Assembly (NCBI GenBank): GCA_027946555.1
Contig: JAPEVC010000052.1
Location: 62,001-126,000 of the forward strand
Length of the DNA: 64,000 nucleotides
Origin: Gnomoniopsis sp. IMI 355080
Taxonomy: Eukaryota; Ascomycota; Sordariomycetes; Diaporthales; Gnomoniaceae
Direction of reading: 5' to 3'
Shown: piece after piece, positions 36,256 through 50,112 of the stretch
How the letters are laid out: each line of letters begins with the position of its first letter
How positions within the stretch are numbered: position 1 is the first letter of the stretch
Notes under the pieces: generated by a model
The model's input: only the letters and a program-made list of their open reading frames with translations
The model's database searches: none
Told to the model about the DNA's origin: nothing
Made by a program: the position numbers and the translations under genes

Positions 36256-39200
36256 ATCGTCAACTGCCGTGGGAATAGTATGGGAAATTGTGAGCGACAC
36301 AACACGGGACGAATTTGTATGATGGTCCAGAAGTGATCAACGACAAGAATGTGACGACGCTTTCGGTTTTGTGTGATACAAAACCGTTGAGACAGCGCGG
36401 GAGAGAACGGGACGAGCAAAGAAAATAATAGGGCTGAAGAATGCCAGGTGAGACACTTCTAGGGTTCCCGTCGAGAATGCGGGACGTCTATTTATTTTAT
36501 TGTCGAGGCACAAAGACTCGGAAATTACCTGATGGGCGGCAGAGGTGACTCCGATCTTATATCGGCCCGTGGGCGACTCGTCATCCCACCCGAGCACATA
36601 TACCGCAGCATACCGGCCACTCTCGAGACTCGCAGCTGGCATGCCGAAGATTTTCTGCCTATGAGCTTAGGGGCAAACATCCTCTACCCAGTCTTGTTCC
36701 GCATGCGATCTGACAAGGGTGGAGAGTAGGTTGGGTACCTTTTCGCGGTAGGGATGCGAGTTTGCTGTTGCTAGATGGCTGGCAGGGAAGGTCATTGAAA
36801 TTTGGGAATATAGGATTGGAAATGCGGCGGGTATAACAAGCACTCTGGAAGCCTCCGTACAAGCGCCACACACAGACCCGCTTCTCCATCTTTACCGCGT
36901 CCATCACGACTGTGCTTGGGTCATATTGGCGGAGCATTTTGACAGGTTGAATATCAACCTTGTCCTGGTCTACACACCATTATTGTGAACCAATTTCAGC
37001 TTTGACCTACTCTGGTACTAGGGTCTGTCAGAGAGGGACCGTGTCCTGCTTCTCCAGCTAGGCCAGACAACATTTATCTGGCATGACTCACGCTCAATCG
37101 CGTTTGTGTGCTTTCTACCAAGTCAGGTAAACAAACCTGAAGGACTTCAGCCCATTCTTCTTGAATAGCACTAAAAGCTAAGACGAGTGTGATCGTCTAG
37201 CTCGCTTCAACGGTTCTTAGCACGGCGCCATGAACAATTTAGTGCCTGCTGGGCCGCGACAGAATTGAGTAGCTAATTCGCCAGACTAACGACTCCAAGG
37301 CGGGATTGAGCTGTTGACAGCGGAATGCGTTCCAGGCTGCCAACTCTAGGTGTCTAGTGCGGAGCGGAAGTCCCGCTTGCTTGCCCCGGGGGGCCAGCTG
37401 GACTGGGCTTGCTGAACCTATGCACACATCTCGAGGCCTGATAAAGACAATTCTGCTGTTGCTCTGGACCTGGTCCCTGCACAGGACAAACGGCCTGACC
37501 GAAGGGATCAACTGTGGCAGAGCCTGGAGCGCTACCCCACAACCCCAACCAACAGTGGTAGCTTGACGGGATCTTTGTGGCTCATGGCCCTGTTAGCTCC
37601 TAGGGAATCACGCCCCCAGGGCAGAAGCCTCAAGCTTCCAAACTTGACCCGTTCGCCGTTGATTTAACCTTTTTTTAGAGGGCCGTCCGGTAATTGAAGA
37701 GAGATACTTCCTGCTCGAGCGATGGCCTCGTTTTCCCGCGCCTTTGACGTCAAGCGTGATGCCGCCTCGGTCCCGACATCACCTTTGTTCCCCGGACCGC
37801 ACTCCGCCGTTTGCAGCCTTGGTGTGGGGGTGTTCGACAAGGCTAGACGAGCGGAGGGAGTCAATACCGGGGAGGCCTGCAAGGAAAAGCTGTGTGTGTG
37901 GCCGTCATAGGGTAGGTAGTACATGTTTGTAGCTGCGATCGTAGCACGCCAGAAGGGCCGACAAGACTGGCGAGAGGCCCACTCCTCCTCCCCTCCCCCC
38001 TCCCAATTCAAAACACCGAGGAGGAGCATTTACTCCAGACCAGCGTCAAATCCCGCTGCCAGTAGGCGTTGGTCGCGATTGGGGTGCGGGAAGTGCGACG
38101 AACTGAAATGAAGTCTGCGTTTCGACACCGACGAGAGATTCTTGCTACCCAACATATCCCTGGCCAGCCCGTCAGCCTGTCTTTATGCAGGGTCGTCCGG
38201 ATCGGGATGGGATAATACGAAGTAGTCGGACTCGGCTCCTTCCCATCGGACTCACGGCAAGCCTCATCATTGGATAGCTTCCATGCAGATCGTGTGATAT
38301 CTCAGGACTGCATAGGCACGAGTACCATGTCTGCATGTGCGTCCCTGTCGAGTCGCCAGGACCACGACTCCACAAATGAGCAAGGGTATCGACGATATCA
38401 GGAATATTGACAGGAGCTTGTCCCAAGCCACATTCTCGCAAAAGTTCCGCCTCTTGCTCCTAGAGTAATAGCAGGACTACCCTTGACAGCTAAATTGCGA
38501 AAGTGGGTAAGCGGATTTCACCAAGAGGCATTCAGGGTCTGAGACCTTCAGCATGCTGTCTCATCTAATCCATGCCAGTCTGGAAGGAACAAGATTACCG
38601 AGACAGATGGCGCAACAAGACGGCCCGAGTATAACACCAGAGGGTCTTGCCGACCTACCTTGGAAAACATGGAGAAAAACCGGACCCTAGATCTGCTATC
38701 ACAATCAAATCTATCTGCGGATTAGGAGATCCGGGCTGACCGATCCTGTTGACATCCCTCGCAGCAACCATCTATCTCTTTTCTCATCTGCAAGATGACG
38801 GCACTTTTTCGCAAGCCACTCCCAAAAACATCACCTCAAGACCTCTGGCTTCCAGCCCCACGTGGCAGCCCTTGCTCTTATCGGCGCGATATTTCCTGCG
38901 CCCTTGGCTGTGTCTCGCGTGCTTAATTTGGGATGTCTCCGTTGGTTGCCCCTGACCAACATTCAATCTCAGCCGCGCGATATTAGATTGTCCCCCAGAT
39001 CAAGTGTGCCTTCTCATCACCGTATGTCCAACGGTCCTGGCAATTTACCACATTTCTAGGGAAGCAAATGGAATGCCGGCGGCCTTTTCGTTCAAGCTTG
39101 TCAGTGTTCCGCGAATAAGACCTTGAGAGGTCTTATTCCCGGTCGATGGGGGCTCGCTCTAGCTCGACCTTCTTACCTTAGTAGAGTTGCAGTCGGGAGG

Positions 39201-42200
39201 TCAGCTATGAATGCAAGTCACGTTAGCACCAGACCAATGCGGGTGTGCAATGGTGTGGTGACATCGATCGTGTTGGTGTGGAACCCGCATTTCCCGGGGA
39301 ATGGACTTGGTGTGAGCCGGCCGAACTAAAAAGGAACACAACCATGCACACATAGTACTGTGTGTCTGACCTGCTATAACGACTGCAACTCTATGTGTTG
39401 ACAGATTAGCGCTGTCACAGGCGGATGTGAAAACATCCCGACTTGACAGCCAACGTTTCCTTGATCACTAATACACACCCGCTTGCGTCTTCATCTTCAC
39501 TACGGGGGATCCTTTCTCTTTGAGCTCGGATTCAAAAGGACACAACTTGAGGGATTCATCTCCAGGGGATGCAGAGCTACATAACCTAGTATCACCAACC
39601 AACGGTACTGCAATGCGTATGCGCATGCAATGCGGATGATCCTGTCAAGGCTATGTATCATGGTACTTAATTCTAACCGCATGGCAGGCCCGCTTGTCCG
39701 ATGCAGGAGAAATTGCAATGCCCAGCCTTAGGTACTGTACATACACACACATATACACATACATACACACACACATATATCAATACAAGTACACACACGA
39801 AATTGACTATCAACGTTTCATCGCGGCGTTGCCTGATCAAGGATGACCGCCCCGCGCCACCCAACGGCCGAGGAACAAGGTGCCTTTAGTTTTGGGGGGT
39901 GTGACGCTTGCCCACCCTCTTGCGAGCTCATGGTGGTACCCGACGTGCTGTGTGGCAACAGCCGACTGGAATCCACATCCATTTCGGCATACCGAGAGAT
40001 ATCTGATGGCTTGCGTAACCGAGACATGGGAAAGCCGCCTCACGCGGGTGAGCGTTATTTCGGAATGCTCGTGGGATACTGTACATATTCCCGCGCGAGT
40101 TGACGAGACTGGAATAATTGACGCGCCGAGAGATATCTGGAGTCCGAAAAGGCGTACATACCTAGCTTCGACTCCCAGTCCACTGTGCAACGGATTGGGG
40201 GGGGGGGGGAGTGATAGTGAGCATTTCGAGATATCAAGCTGCCCACCCTTCTGTGCTCAAAACTCGCTATTATCGCGAATGGGGGCTTCAACAAACTGAG
40301 CATCTACGCTTTGCCCAGTCTGGCAGAAAGGAAGACTTCCCTACATGCTTACAAATCCCCACAATGGTTACGGCGCAGCAAGAAAAGAACGGCGTTGTTC
40401 TAGTGCTGCCACACTAACCGTTGACGCTAGGCTTTCCCACCAAAGTTCCTCTTCTAGGTAACATGCCAACCCAATCATAAATAGACATTGAACACAGCCG
40501 TCGAAAGTTCGCAAACAAACAAAGATTCTTATACTACGCTGCCCGGGTATCGCTGGCTGTCTACTTCCCGAGAGGCGCCAGTACTCATTGAACTGGGGGC
40601 TAACGTCACGTTACCTCTTTCTTTCTGTCTTTTTTGGTGGCATTCCCCCTCCGGTCCTGGCGAAAATGCAAGCCACACACGCTTGGAAACTCAACGGTAG
40701 CTGGTTAGAGAGCATGGGGATATGTGTCAAGCCCTACAATGCCTCCTTTTTCTAACCGAAAGTAGATTGTTGATTATCATGTGAATGCCGTCGCACTGGG
40801 CCCCCTGTTCTCTCTCTCTCTCCCTTAATTTTTCTCATTTTCTTCTTTTCCTTTTCTCGCGCACTTTTGAACAAAGAATACCTTGGTAATTTGCCCATGG
40901 CAACCTCCCCACTGGTCGAGTTCGCGATCGCGCCCCTTCCCATCATGTTCCCTCCCCTCCCCCTTTTTCTTTTTCCCTCAAAGAACCATTGAGCTTCCCA
41001 TCGGCTTCCTGCGGTATAACTCTGAAGACTCTCTCGGTCCCGAAATCTCTCTTGGTACCGAGCACGACGTTATACAAAACCTATCCTTCTTTTTTCTCCC
41101 AGTCACACCTTGTTCTTTGTATACAAATTTAGAGACGAGCTCACCTCGAACGGTGGATGACACCCGTTTACCTGTCTTCCTCTATTCTCGTCGATGCAAT
41201 TACTAGCTACCTAGGCTAGTAAAACATTTTGTTGGATTTACATGTACCTCGACGAGGTATATCACCTAGGTAGCTTACCTGAAATGACTTACTAAAGGAG
41301 GAAGCCAAACATCAAGAAAGAGATCAACAAAACGCACGGCCAATGACCAATTTCAGACAAGCATCGAACGAAAGAAATGGGCAAGACTCGTGCCGCTTCT
41401 CTTCGGCGCCGGGCGCCGTTTTTCTGGACTATCTCTACGTCAGAACGAAGCTTGTCTGCCGGTGAACAGGAGGGTAGTGTAATTCAGAACGACTGGTACT
41501 AGTCAAAGGCCCGATATGCCCTTTTCAAGTAAGGTTGAGCGCCCTGAGCTTTCTCTTAAATGTTCCATTACGCCGTACTTTTTTTTTTTTTTGGTTTTCT
41601 TTCGTCGTGCGCTTTCGCAGGCGGCACGGCATATACTACGCCTAGCGTTGATGAACATAATTAGAAGTTTTAGCGCTCAGGGTGTGCTGGGAACGTTGCT
41701 TGTATGGGACTACTCGTACATTGGCTTGGGCTCTCTTTCAACTACGTGATTCCCCGAGGGGTTGGGTTGGGGGGGAACTGAATGTCAATCAGGTCACACT
41801 ATGCATCATCGAAAAGGCCAATGTCTGTCGTACAATTACATTGTATCTATGGAGAGGTAGGTAGTATGGAGGCGAGTATTCATACAGTGATGGTACAATA
41901 CAATACAACGAGTCCGGGTAGGTTGAGAACGCGCTGCTGTATGGAACGAGCGTTCAGTCATGTATGCTGTGTGTATGTGTATGTGTATGTGATTGGATGC
42001 AGTTAGCCCCCTCCCCATTGCAGCCAAATGCAAACTTCCTGTCGTACACAAAAACCAAGTCTAGCGAAGCTTTATCTTGTCCGTCAGGTGTGTCTAGGGG
42101 AAAGCAGAAGTAAAAGAAATCCCAAGTCGCCATGCTTCCCAACGCCCAGAAAACCCGCAGAACAAAGGAGACGTAATCGACCATGGGAGGGGAGAAATGA

Positions 42201-42486
42201 GCTTCAAGAGATCAAACAGGTAACTTCAGGGAGCGGCAGATCAAGCATGCCTGTCACTCGGCGCATCCGTGAGTGGTTGGCTGTCGTGACGCAGGCTGCC
42301 TGACCGACATGGGTCAACTCCGACAACAAAGAATGTGCGTTTGTCCGGGACCACAAGTAGGGCTAGACCGACCGCTCAGTCAACTCAAAAGTTTTCAAAG
42401 ACCACTTCAAAGGTTTTCTTTGTTGAAATTGCCATGTAGCCTCCCCGTCGTCGGAGTCGTCGGAGTAGCCTTCATGTGGTCGTCGC
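36256..42486. other. 6.2-kb gene-free region
   Basis: No convincing protein gene on either strand. Seen within it: a CA/TA microsatellite at 39738-39799, a run of 13 G at 40197-40209, a CT-rich stretch at about 40808-40860, a run of 14 T at about 41579-41592, CCTAGG-containing palindromes near 41208-41216 and 41263-41272, and a TG-repeat at about 41968-41990. The Clr5 gene's promoter and possibly non-coding transcripts could lie here. Confidence 0.5.
39738..39799. repeat. CA/TA microsatellite
   Basis: Imperfect (AC)n/(AT)n tract with interspersed ACATAC units, in non-coding DNA of the 6.2-kb gene-free region. Probably length-polymorphic. Confidence 0.85.
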
Positions 42487-45400
42487 TCAGCTCAACGAGA
42501 GGCCGGTCGCTGACAGCTTCTGTAACACGAGCAATACGCCACTCACTCCATGCGTCATTGTGCAGCTCGCCTCCGTATTCCTGTTCCCGAGGCTCACTGT
42601 GACCACCTCTTTGATCTTCTTCTCCTCTCCCAGGGAGTTGGCCCACTTGAATACCTTCTCATCGTCCCGTCCATCGCCAATGACCATCAAAAAGTCGACA
42701 GGGCTGTTGTGTGTGGTGTCCGGGCTCAGGCGGCTCTTCAGATCCTCGAAAATTTTCTCGGCCGCCGTGCTCTTGGTCCAGTCGACGGGCTCCACTATTA
42801 TTGACCCATCAGTGGGGATCGCGTGCACGCGCTGGCCCTCGCATGCGTCGTTGATATGTGAGGCACAGTCACTAGCTTGGTTGACGGCGTGGTCCCAGTC
42901 CTCAGCGCCCTTGTAGTGGAATATGAGGCTGCAACGTCGCTCCTCAACCTCGGCACCTGGAGTGCGCTCCAGATAGTAGTTGAGAATGCCTCGAACAGAC
43001 TCCTTCCAAGCCCGGATGTGTTCAGGGTCAGCCATCTCGCACCACGCGTCGCTGCCGCAGTCCTTGAGAAAACAGCCGTTTTCAGCAATTAGACCCAGGT
43101 TGGGGACACGGCGGAAGAGACGATCCAATTCCTCAGGACGTCGTCCAGACATAACGTAGACAGTATTGGCTTCATCCAGGAGGAGATCGTTGAGGACATC
43201 CAAGGTGCGCTGTGTGGTCAAGTCGTTAGCCACAGGGTTCAGTCGCGCAGCGCCGGCCAAGAATGCCTCGGACTTGACGTATGACTTGGTATAGTAGATA
43301 TTGTTAGGAAAGATTAGCGATGTGGAAATCATAACTCACCTGAGGGCTAGACGGAATAATTTGGTTGACAGGGCCCCAGTTGACCAAGGTGTTCTCGTAA
43401 TCAAGGATAAAAAGCCTTCGTTCGCTGCCTTTGTAACGCTGCACCAGGTTATTCACATGCAGACGCGGAACAGACGTTTGGTCGTGACGGTGTTGTTGGT
43501 CGTGAGCGCGATCCAGCCGGGTCATCAGCTCTGTAAACCAGTGAGAGCCTGTGTGTCGCATGACACACTTGTACAGCTTTGTCCAACGAGCCTGCTTCTC
43601 CGTGTTACCCATGTTCAAAGCCCTTTCGATGGCGTTGGAGCAAGCTCTGTAGTCCCAAGGATTCACGGACAACTCATTTCCACCAAAGAGGGAAGATGTG
43701 CCGGTGAATTCAGACAGGATCAACGATCCATGCTTCTTCTCGTTCAAAAGCTTGCCATCCTGGCAGTAAAGGTATTCGTGAGACGTCAGATTCATACCTT
43801 CACGCTGGGATGTTATCATCAGCGCGTCGGCAATAGTCAGCAAGGCCAAGTACTGGGCATAATCGATATCCTGCTTCAGGTAGACGACTGGTTGATATGC
43901 AAGATTTGCGTACGACGAATTGATGCGAGTGACAATATCACTCACAGTCGCATCGAGTTCCGACTTCTCGCTCGAAGACAGTGCGACCTGAATGAGGATG
44001 ACATTACCGCGCCATTCAGGGTGGGTGTTCAGGAAGAGCTCAAAGGAGAGGAGCTTCTGGCGAACGCCACGGACATGGTCCAGCTTGTCCCGTGCCACGA
44101 TGAGTTTCTTGCCAGCGTATCTCTCCTGTAGGGTGTCAAGCCACTTCCTCACATGCCGGTCCTCGCGGTGCTCCTTAAGCTGGATTGGATCGATGCCAAT
44201 CGGCAAATTGATGACATCAACGAAGCGGTCTTCCAGTTGCAGACCGTTGGGAGTTGCCTCCACATTGAGTAAACGGCTGCAGGTTTGAAGAAAGTGCCTG
44301 GTGTACTCGTGGATCTGAAAACCAATCAAATTGGCGCCAAGCATACCCTCCAGGAGCTCCTTGCGGACGGCCAGGCACCGGAAAACCTCGGATGAGGGGA
44401 ACGCGACGTGCAAGAAGAACCCGATCTTGGCCTCGGGCAGTTTTTCGCGAATCATACCAGGCAATAGGAGCAGATGGTAGTCATGAATCCAGATGACGTC
44501 GCCTTTCTTCCAGTTCTTAATGATCTTGTCGGCGAAAGCACGGTTGACTTTGACGTAGTGCTTGTAAGAATGATCCTCGTAGGCCTTGCTTTTGGGGTTG
44601 TCGGGAAGCTGGTAGTGAAAGACGGGCCATAAAATCTGCTTGCAGAAGTGCGAGTAATGAAATTCAAAGTCCTTGTCGCTGCAGAACACACTCAGCATGT
44701 CGTACTCGGTGGCCAGGCGATCCTCGATGTCCTGCTTTTGCTGGGTGTTTTCAAGCGCATCTGTGGGCATGCCAAGGGTGCCGACCCAAGTGTACTCTCC
44801 GAGGTGACCATCGCGCGCGGCAGCCTCGGCGGCATGGCGCAAACCACCATTGCCCTGGTCGGCGTGAACGATCTTCCAGTCCGCACTCTGGAACACTCTG
44901 TCGTGGCTGTCGCTCCGGTTGAGGGCTCGGGGCTGCATCACACCCTGGCGGCCCAAAGCTTGGGCCTTTGCCTTCAATTCACTGTCATGTTCCAGAACCG
45001 ATGAGGAGGGCGGAGGGGTGTGGGCACGAGAGGCTGGTTGATCGCTACGCCTACCCCAGACTGGCGATCCTTGGTACCCAGGCGTGGCTTTGCTGTTGCG
45101 GCGATGTTCATTCACCCTGGAATCGGTAGGGTAGTGGATGCGCAGTCCATCCTCATTTGTGAAAATATCCTCTACCTCCACGGGTTCACGGGTAGGAGTG
45201 TCTGGAGGAGTAATGTCGCTTTGAGCGGCAGGGAAGAGTGTGGGTTGGCGTGGGACTTGCGGCCGGGCTTTCTTGTTTTTCGGAGAGTCTGGCAGGAGTT
45301 TCTGAGCCCCTCTGGCCGGAGTGCCAGGGAGGGTGAAATAGACGGTTTTTGGGAGGAAGCTGGAAGAAGGAACGTGGTCAGTACTTTGGTATCGACATTT

Positions 45401-45530
45401 TTTCTGCTGGAGAATGACGTAGGTGAAGGTGTGGGTCTCTTTCGTCGAACGACCCAAGAGCCGTTGCTATTATGGGACATGGAGCAGGTGAGAGAACAGG
45501 AGCTTACAGGGAGGCTATGAAGACAGTCAT
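42487..45530 (-). CDS. Trehalose-6-phosphate synthase complex regulatory subunit (Tps3/Tsl1 type)
   Basis: Subunit of the cytosolic trehalose synthase complex. Exons 45530-45508 (23 nt), 45359-43340 and 43284-42487 give 2841 nt and 946 aa. The tiny first exon supplies MTVFIASL, which joins to FLPKTVYFTLPG, the conserved N-terminus of these proteins. A GT-B TPS-like domain (about residues 200-640) has HDYHLLLLPGMIRE, but the usual HTPFPSSE is HVAFPSSE. The C-terminal HAD (trehalose phosphatase-like) domain starts LFILDYENTL: the DxDxT nucleophile motif is D661-Y-E-N-T665, with Glu replacing the second, general-acid Asp. VMSGRRPEELDRLF and GDGRDDEKVF are kept. Both changes point to a non-catalytic regulatory subunit, not Tps1 or Tps2. 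Confidence 0.9.
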
Positions 45531-48500
45531 GCTGGATATCGGGTATCAGGATGGTCTATGAAGAGACAAAGAGAAGCAGTGTAGCATGCGAGATGCGAGT
45601 CGTCTTGGTCTGGGCGGTCTCGTATCTCTTTTCTTCCAGCGGAGGGGTTGCCGCTCGGTACAGAGGAGGAGTGGGTCCCCGGCGGTTTGCTGTGGAGTGA
45701 AGAATTTCTAAGAGCTAGCGCTCGATTGATTCTATGCCGAGTCAAAGAAATTGATGGAATCGGTGCTGAGGATGAAGCTGTCAAAGCTGGATCGTGATCG
45801 TGCCGCTGGATGCGAAAATAGAAATCAACAGTCGTCGTACGTGGCCAGAGACGAAGGCGTCAAAGTGAAATGCAGGGCGCGCTGTGTGTAAATATTGCTG
45901 TAGCTTGGTGTGGAAAAAGGGCAGACAGCTGCTTGGTGGAAAGGACAGGCAGAGAGGAGAGTAAAGAAACAGGACTGGTCGAACGGGAAGTCCTGGACAA
46001 AGCGCACGTAGATGAGGTGTCGAGGCGAGGGTGACAAAGGTGACGGGGTGACGATCAGTTGGCGGAAAGATTGGATTTTTCTTGGGAGCCCGCGCCAGAC
46101 CTGGCAAGCAAGGAAGAATCCGGGATGGGGCGCCGTTGAGGCGTGTCACAGCTCTCAGGAAGGGGCTGACGAACGAGAGTCGCAGCTGCAAGGCCGCAAG
46201 GGTTTCACGACCGGTGACAGGGATCTCGGGAACTAAGGCAACACGCCCGACCCGGGTTTCTGACTCTTTTGAGGAAAGAGCTCTCCGGATTAGGATGTTA
46301 GCTGTCAGGAAAGAAGATATCGGGTTAGCCTTTCTCGAATGATTTTGTTTGAAACTCTGGTCATGGACGGTTTTCAACAGAGGAAAATAAAGCTGAACTG
46401 CTCTTCCAAGACACACTCGGTCGACAGCTGAGGAAGATGTCAAGGGTTGCTCCCAAGTGACGTAACGAATGCAGCCCAAAACATTAAGAAACCAGGAACA
46501 GGGCTGACATTCATTGCCCTGGTGAAAGAATGATGACCGCAGTACCGCAGTGCCAAGTAGGATACCCAGGTAGGTACACACTACCTCGATGAGGTACTCA
46601 CCTGTATCAAAGGATAATACCGCTGTACTGAGTATCGAGGTACGCAACAGCCAACGCGCAATCAGTACTGCCCAGCTGATGCCCTATGCAACCTTGATTG
46701 CTACCGCCACGCACGGTGAGTGGTAATGACAGATGCAATGTAGCGGCCCAAACGTGGATTGTAGGCCACTAGCACTGGACCTAGGACGGGTGATCTGCAA
46801 TTAGTCCCCAGATAAACCTAGAGTGGGGATAGGGGCCCAATGTGGGATGATGAAATGCCAAAGTTCCGGTAGTCTGGAAGAGAAGAGGAAGTGGACAGGA
46901 AAACCACTCACAGCCCAGAAAGCCAGACAAGGCGTGGCTATAGTAGATATTTTATATATCGTTTGATTGCTTGAATCCTCACTAACGTCACATTCGGTTT
47001 GGTCTGCCTAGGCGAGTATAGCAGGAGGATGGTAGAGAAGACTCTCGAAACCTCAAGAACGTCACAATGTCGTCGAATTTATATTCGAATTTCGAGGCTG
47101 TTGTATGTAGTCTTATCGATAGCGGAGGATTCCATCCGGTGGGATGCGAGTGATGTCACACTACTCTGTGTGCTTTTGCCGTTTCTGCAGAAAGCAATCG
47201 ATCTTGAATGGATCGTAGATAGAAGACAAGCGTGGGGCGAAGAAGCGGTGGTGTATGGAACGACAGCGGCTTCTGTTGGATTCTATATAGACTTGACAGC
47301 TTCAGGCGCGCCCTAGTTAGAATTTCCCCAAACGTCAACGACAGCCGCCCTGGCATGATTACCAGGTTCTCTATTTTTTCTTCCTCTTTCTCTCTGCAGT
47401 GTCCACGTGCGGGATGGTTGGTTGTGCAAGGGTCAAGGGTACAGAGTCGCACGCCCCTGTCCCCTGTCGATGATTTGGCACCGCGTCTGCGCGTCCACCA
47501 CCTTCTCTGTTCTGACTTCAAGTCAATGTGTCCCCGGGTATCCAAAAGGAGCTTCAATATGCACGTATGTATGCACGCAAACTGGTGTATATACGAATCG
47601 AATATTATAATCCATGGAATAATACCCAGGTTTATCACTATCAAGGCTGTGCACGCTGAGGCTACCCAGCGATCGAGATACACAAAGAACTTAGACTTCA
47701 TCTCATCTGCTCTTGCCTCCCTCGAATCCTCGATAAATTCAGGAGCTGTAACCGACATGTCTCACGGGAAGCTTTACCACAATTCCAGTCCATCCTCCTT
47801 GGCAGGCAAGCAGGCAAGGTCGACACGCCCAGCCGAAGCGAGGTGCGCCACAGGATTCCCGGGTGCCCAACCGCACGTGTGAGTGAATGAGAGTGTACGT
47901 GCCTTGATGCCTTCACAAGAGGGTGTGTGGCCGGCCCCTCACCAATCGCTTTGACTCTCCGTCCTACCGAATCTATTGTTCTAGCCACCTTTTGATGCTT
48001 CTAGGCCATAATCTAATGCTCGTCATCTGTGAAACTTCATGTCAAACCTGGTTTATCTGACACTTCTGCCAGCTTTCACAAGGCCAACTTCCTACTTTTC
48101 CCGTTTCCTGATGCACTCTCTTTAGAGTGCCTCGATACACATTCGGGATCAGTCATGCCGTCGAAATCGATAGATTTGATTTCATGCAAGGTGTATTATC
48201 CATTTGATGCCACCATACTGCTTCATCAGGCATCGCTCATCTATGCTGAGTCACACTCGGCTCAATTCAGTCAGGCTCAACTCAACGCACAGCATGCGTT
48301 ATTTTCACCCACAAAGCGTTTCTCTCGACACTATCCCGTTTATCATCCATACCACGTAACTCCTTACATAGTAACACACACCCACCCACACACGCTCGCT
48401 TTCGGATATCAAACCACCATTGCCGCAAGTCCAACGCATTTATACCTTTACGGGATCAGATCTCACCTGCAGCTTTGCTCCAAACGCACGAGCGAAACGC

Positions 48501-50112
48501 GAGTCGCCCGCAATAAAAGCCAGTTACGCTCGGCCACGCGCATCCGGCTTGAGGGAATCGGGATAATATGCCTGAATTTCCAACTATGGAAGGCGTGTCA
48601 TCCCGCCCAGGACCCGATCCGAGTCCAGAGCAGTTGTCTTTTGTTTGACTAGCTTGATCCCGTTGCAGATGTGCTTTCTCATGTGCAAATGAAAGCCAGG
48701 GAAGGTGCAATCCACCGGCCTAGCGGATCGCGTAGGGAGCAGGGGTGTGAGAAATCGAGGCCGTGTGAAGCCGAGGAAAGTAAATGTATCTGGCGACTTG
48801 CAGAATACAGCAGCCAAGCTTTTTTCTGCGAGCTTGTTGGAGCTTTTGGCCCGCACGCCGGTTGTGCTGCAAAGGAATACTCCATTACAACCAACCCACC
48901 TGGATACCTCCCGAACCCTTCCAAACCAACATTTGCTTTGGGCGAAGTACACCTAGGTATTTGACGCACGTGACTCAAGCTTTGAGTTCACCCGGGAATG
49001 ACTGCTTTCGGGGATTCTGTGAACTTTCCCCTTGGCATTTTATCCTGCCAATAAGTCATGGCCAAGCTTCGACCAGGTTTCTTTTTTCTTTCTTTTTTCC
49101 CTCCCCGCGCGATATGCGCCGGCCAAGGTTTCACGGTCCCTTTACGAAAGTGCAGCCCTGAAGCTGACTTGGTCGCTCCGGCTTTGAACCCGAGTAAGGG
49201 TGGGGGCAATGACACCTAGGTATGGCTTGCAATTGAGGACCCAGACCTGGCAACGAACCGAGGACAAAAAGACAGAAGAACCGTGCTCCACCTTGATCGT
49301 CCTTGACTCCTCGCCGTTCTTAGGAATTTGACTCGAGCATTGGCCCACGTCTGGCAAGCTCGGGTAGCATCGCATATTGAGACGACATGAACTCGTGGTA
49401 TCGAATGTAACCATTGTGCAATGAATTTTCCAGTCGGGTTTAAGAAAAATGAGATCTTGACTGGGACAGCAAAGATCCAAAACCAGTCGTCTAAGAGGCA
49501 CTGCGGATGAGTCCAACTGCATCACAGAGAAGTCTTCAACACATGCATCTCAACTGAATTCCTTCCCAGGCATTTCATCACGCTCAGCAGCGAGCAACCT
49601 CATTCCCTATGCTCGCATCTTATCCAAGTCTATTCAAATTTGTTGCCCTTGTTGCCGGCCCCGGGAACGCTGATATCCATTCTCCCCGTGGGGCGGGTTC
49701 CCCGGAATGTGCGGTCTCACTGTGGATCGGCCCTCGCCGAGTCATGATATGTTTTAGAAAACAAGGGCGAGCGCGATTTCAACATGCTTCTAAGGCAACA
49801 GCACTACTACCAGCCACATAGAAGCTGATGGGACAAAGTATGGGACGGAGGGGGCCGCGTCATGCGGTGATTCAGATCCAAGACTGCGTTAGCGAGCCGT
49901 CCTAGCTGTTGTTAGTATTCCAGTCGGCTTCCCTATATTGCTCGACGGTGGCTTGATGGACACCACGCTGGCTGGCAGACTTATGTGTCAGTTCTCGCAA
50001 GCTAGAATATTACTGCAGTGTGCTCGTCTTTGCCTGCAGTACCTAATGCAAACCTTGAAGTCAGGGAACACGGCTGAGTGAGTATCTACGGTGTATTTCA
50101 AGAGATAGGCGA

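Noticed and set aside
40808..41206. Possible gene downstream of a CT-rich leader
   Set aside because: The longest frame (107 codons) is Phe/Pro/Ser-rich from the CT tract itself and shows no domain or intron structure.
45781..46647. 288-codon open frame on the minus strand upstream of the trehalose gene
   Set aside because: No family resemblance, odd composition, no splice logic; lies where the 5' UTR/promoter is expected.
47156..47758. 200-codon open frame on the minus strand
   Set aside because: Composition not protein-like over most of its length and no recognisable domain; overlapping frames on the other strand are equally open.
48029..48652. 207-codon open frame on the plus strand
   Set aside because: No homology recognised, low-complexity His/Thr stretch from repeats such as ACACACCCAC; likely chance.
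49175..49200. tRNA-like B-box (GGTTCAAAGCC) on the minus strand
   Set aside because: The T-stem does not pair well and no A-box or acceptor stem is found upstream.
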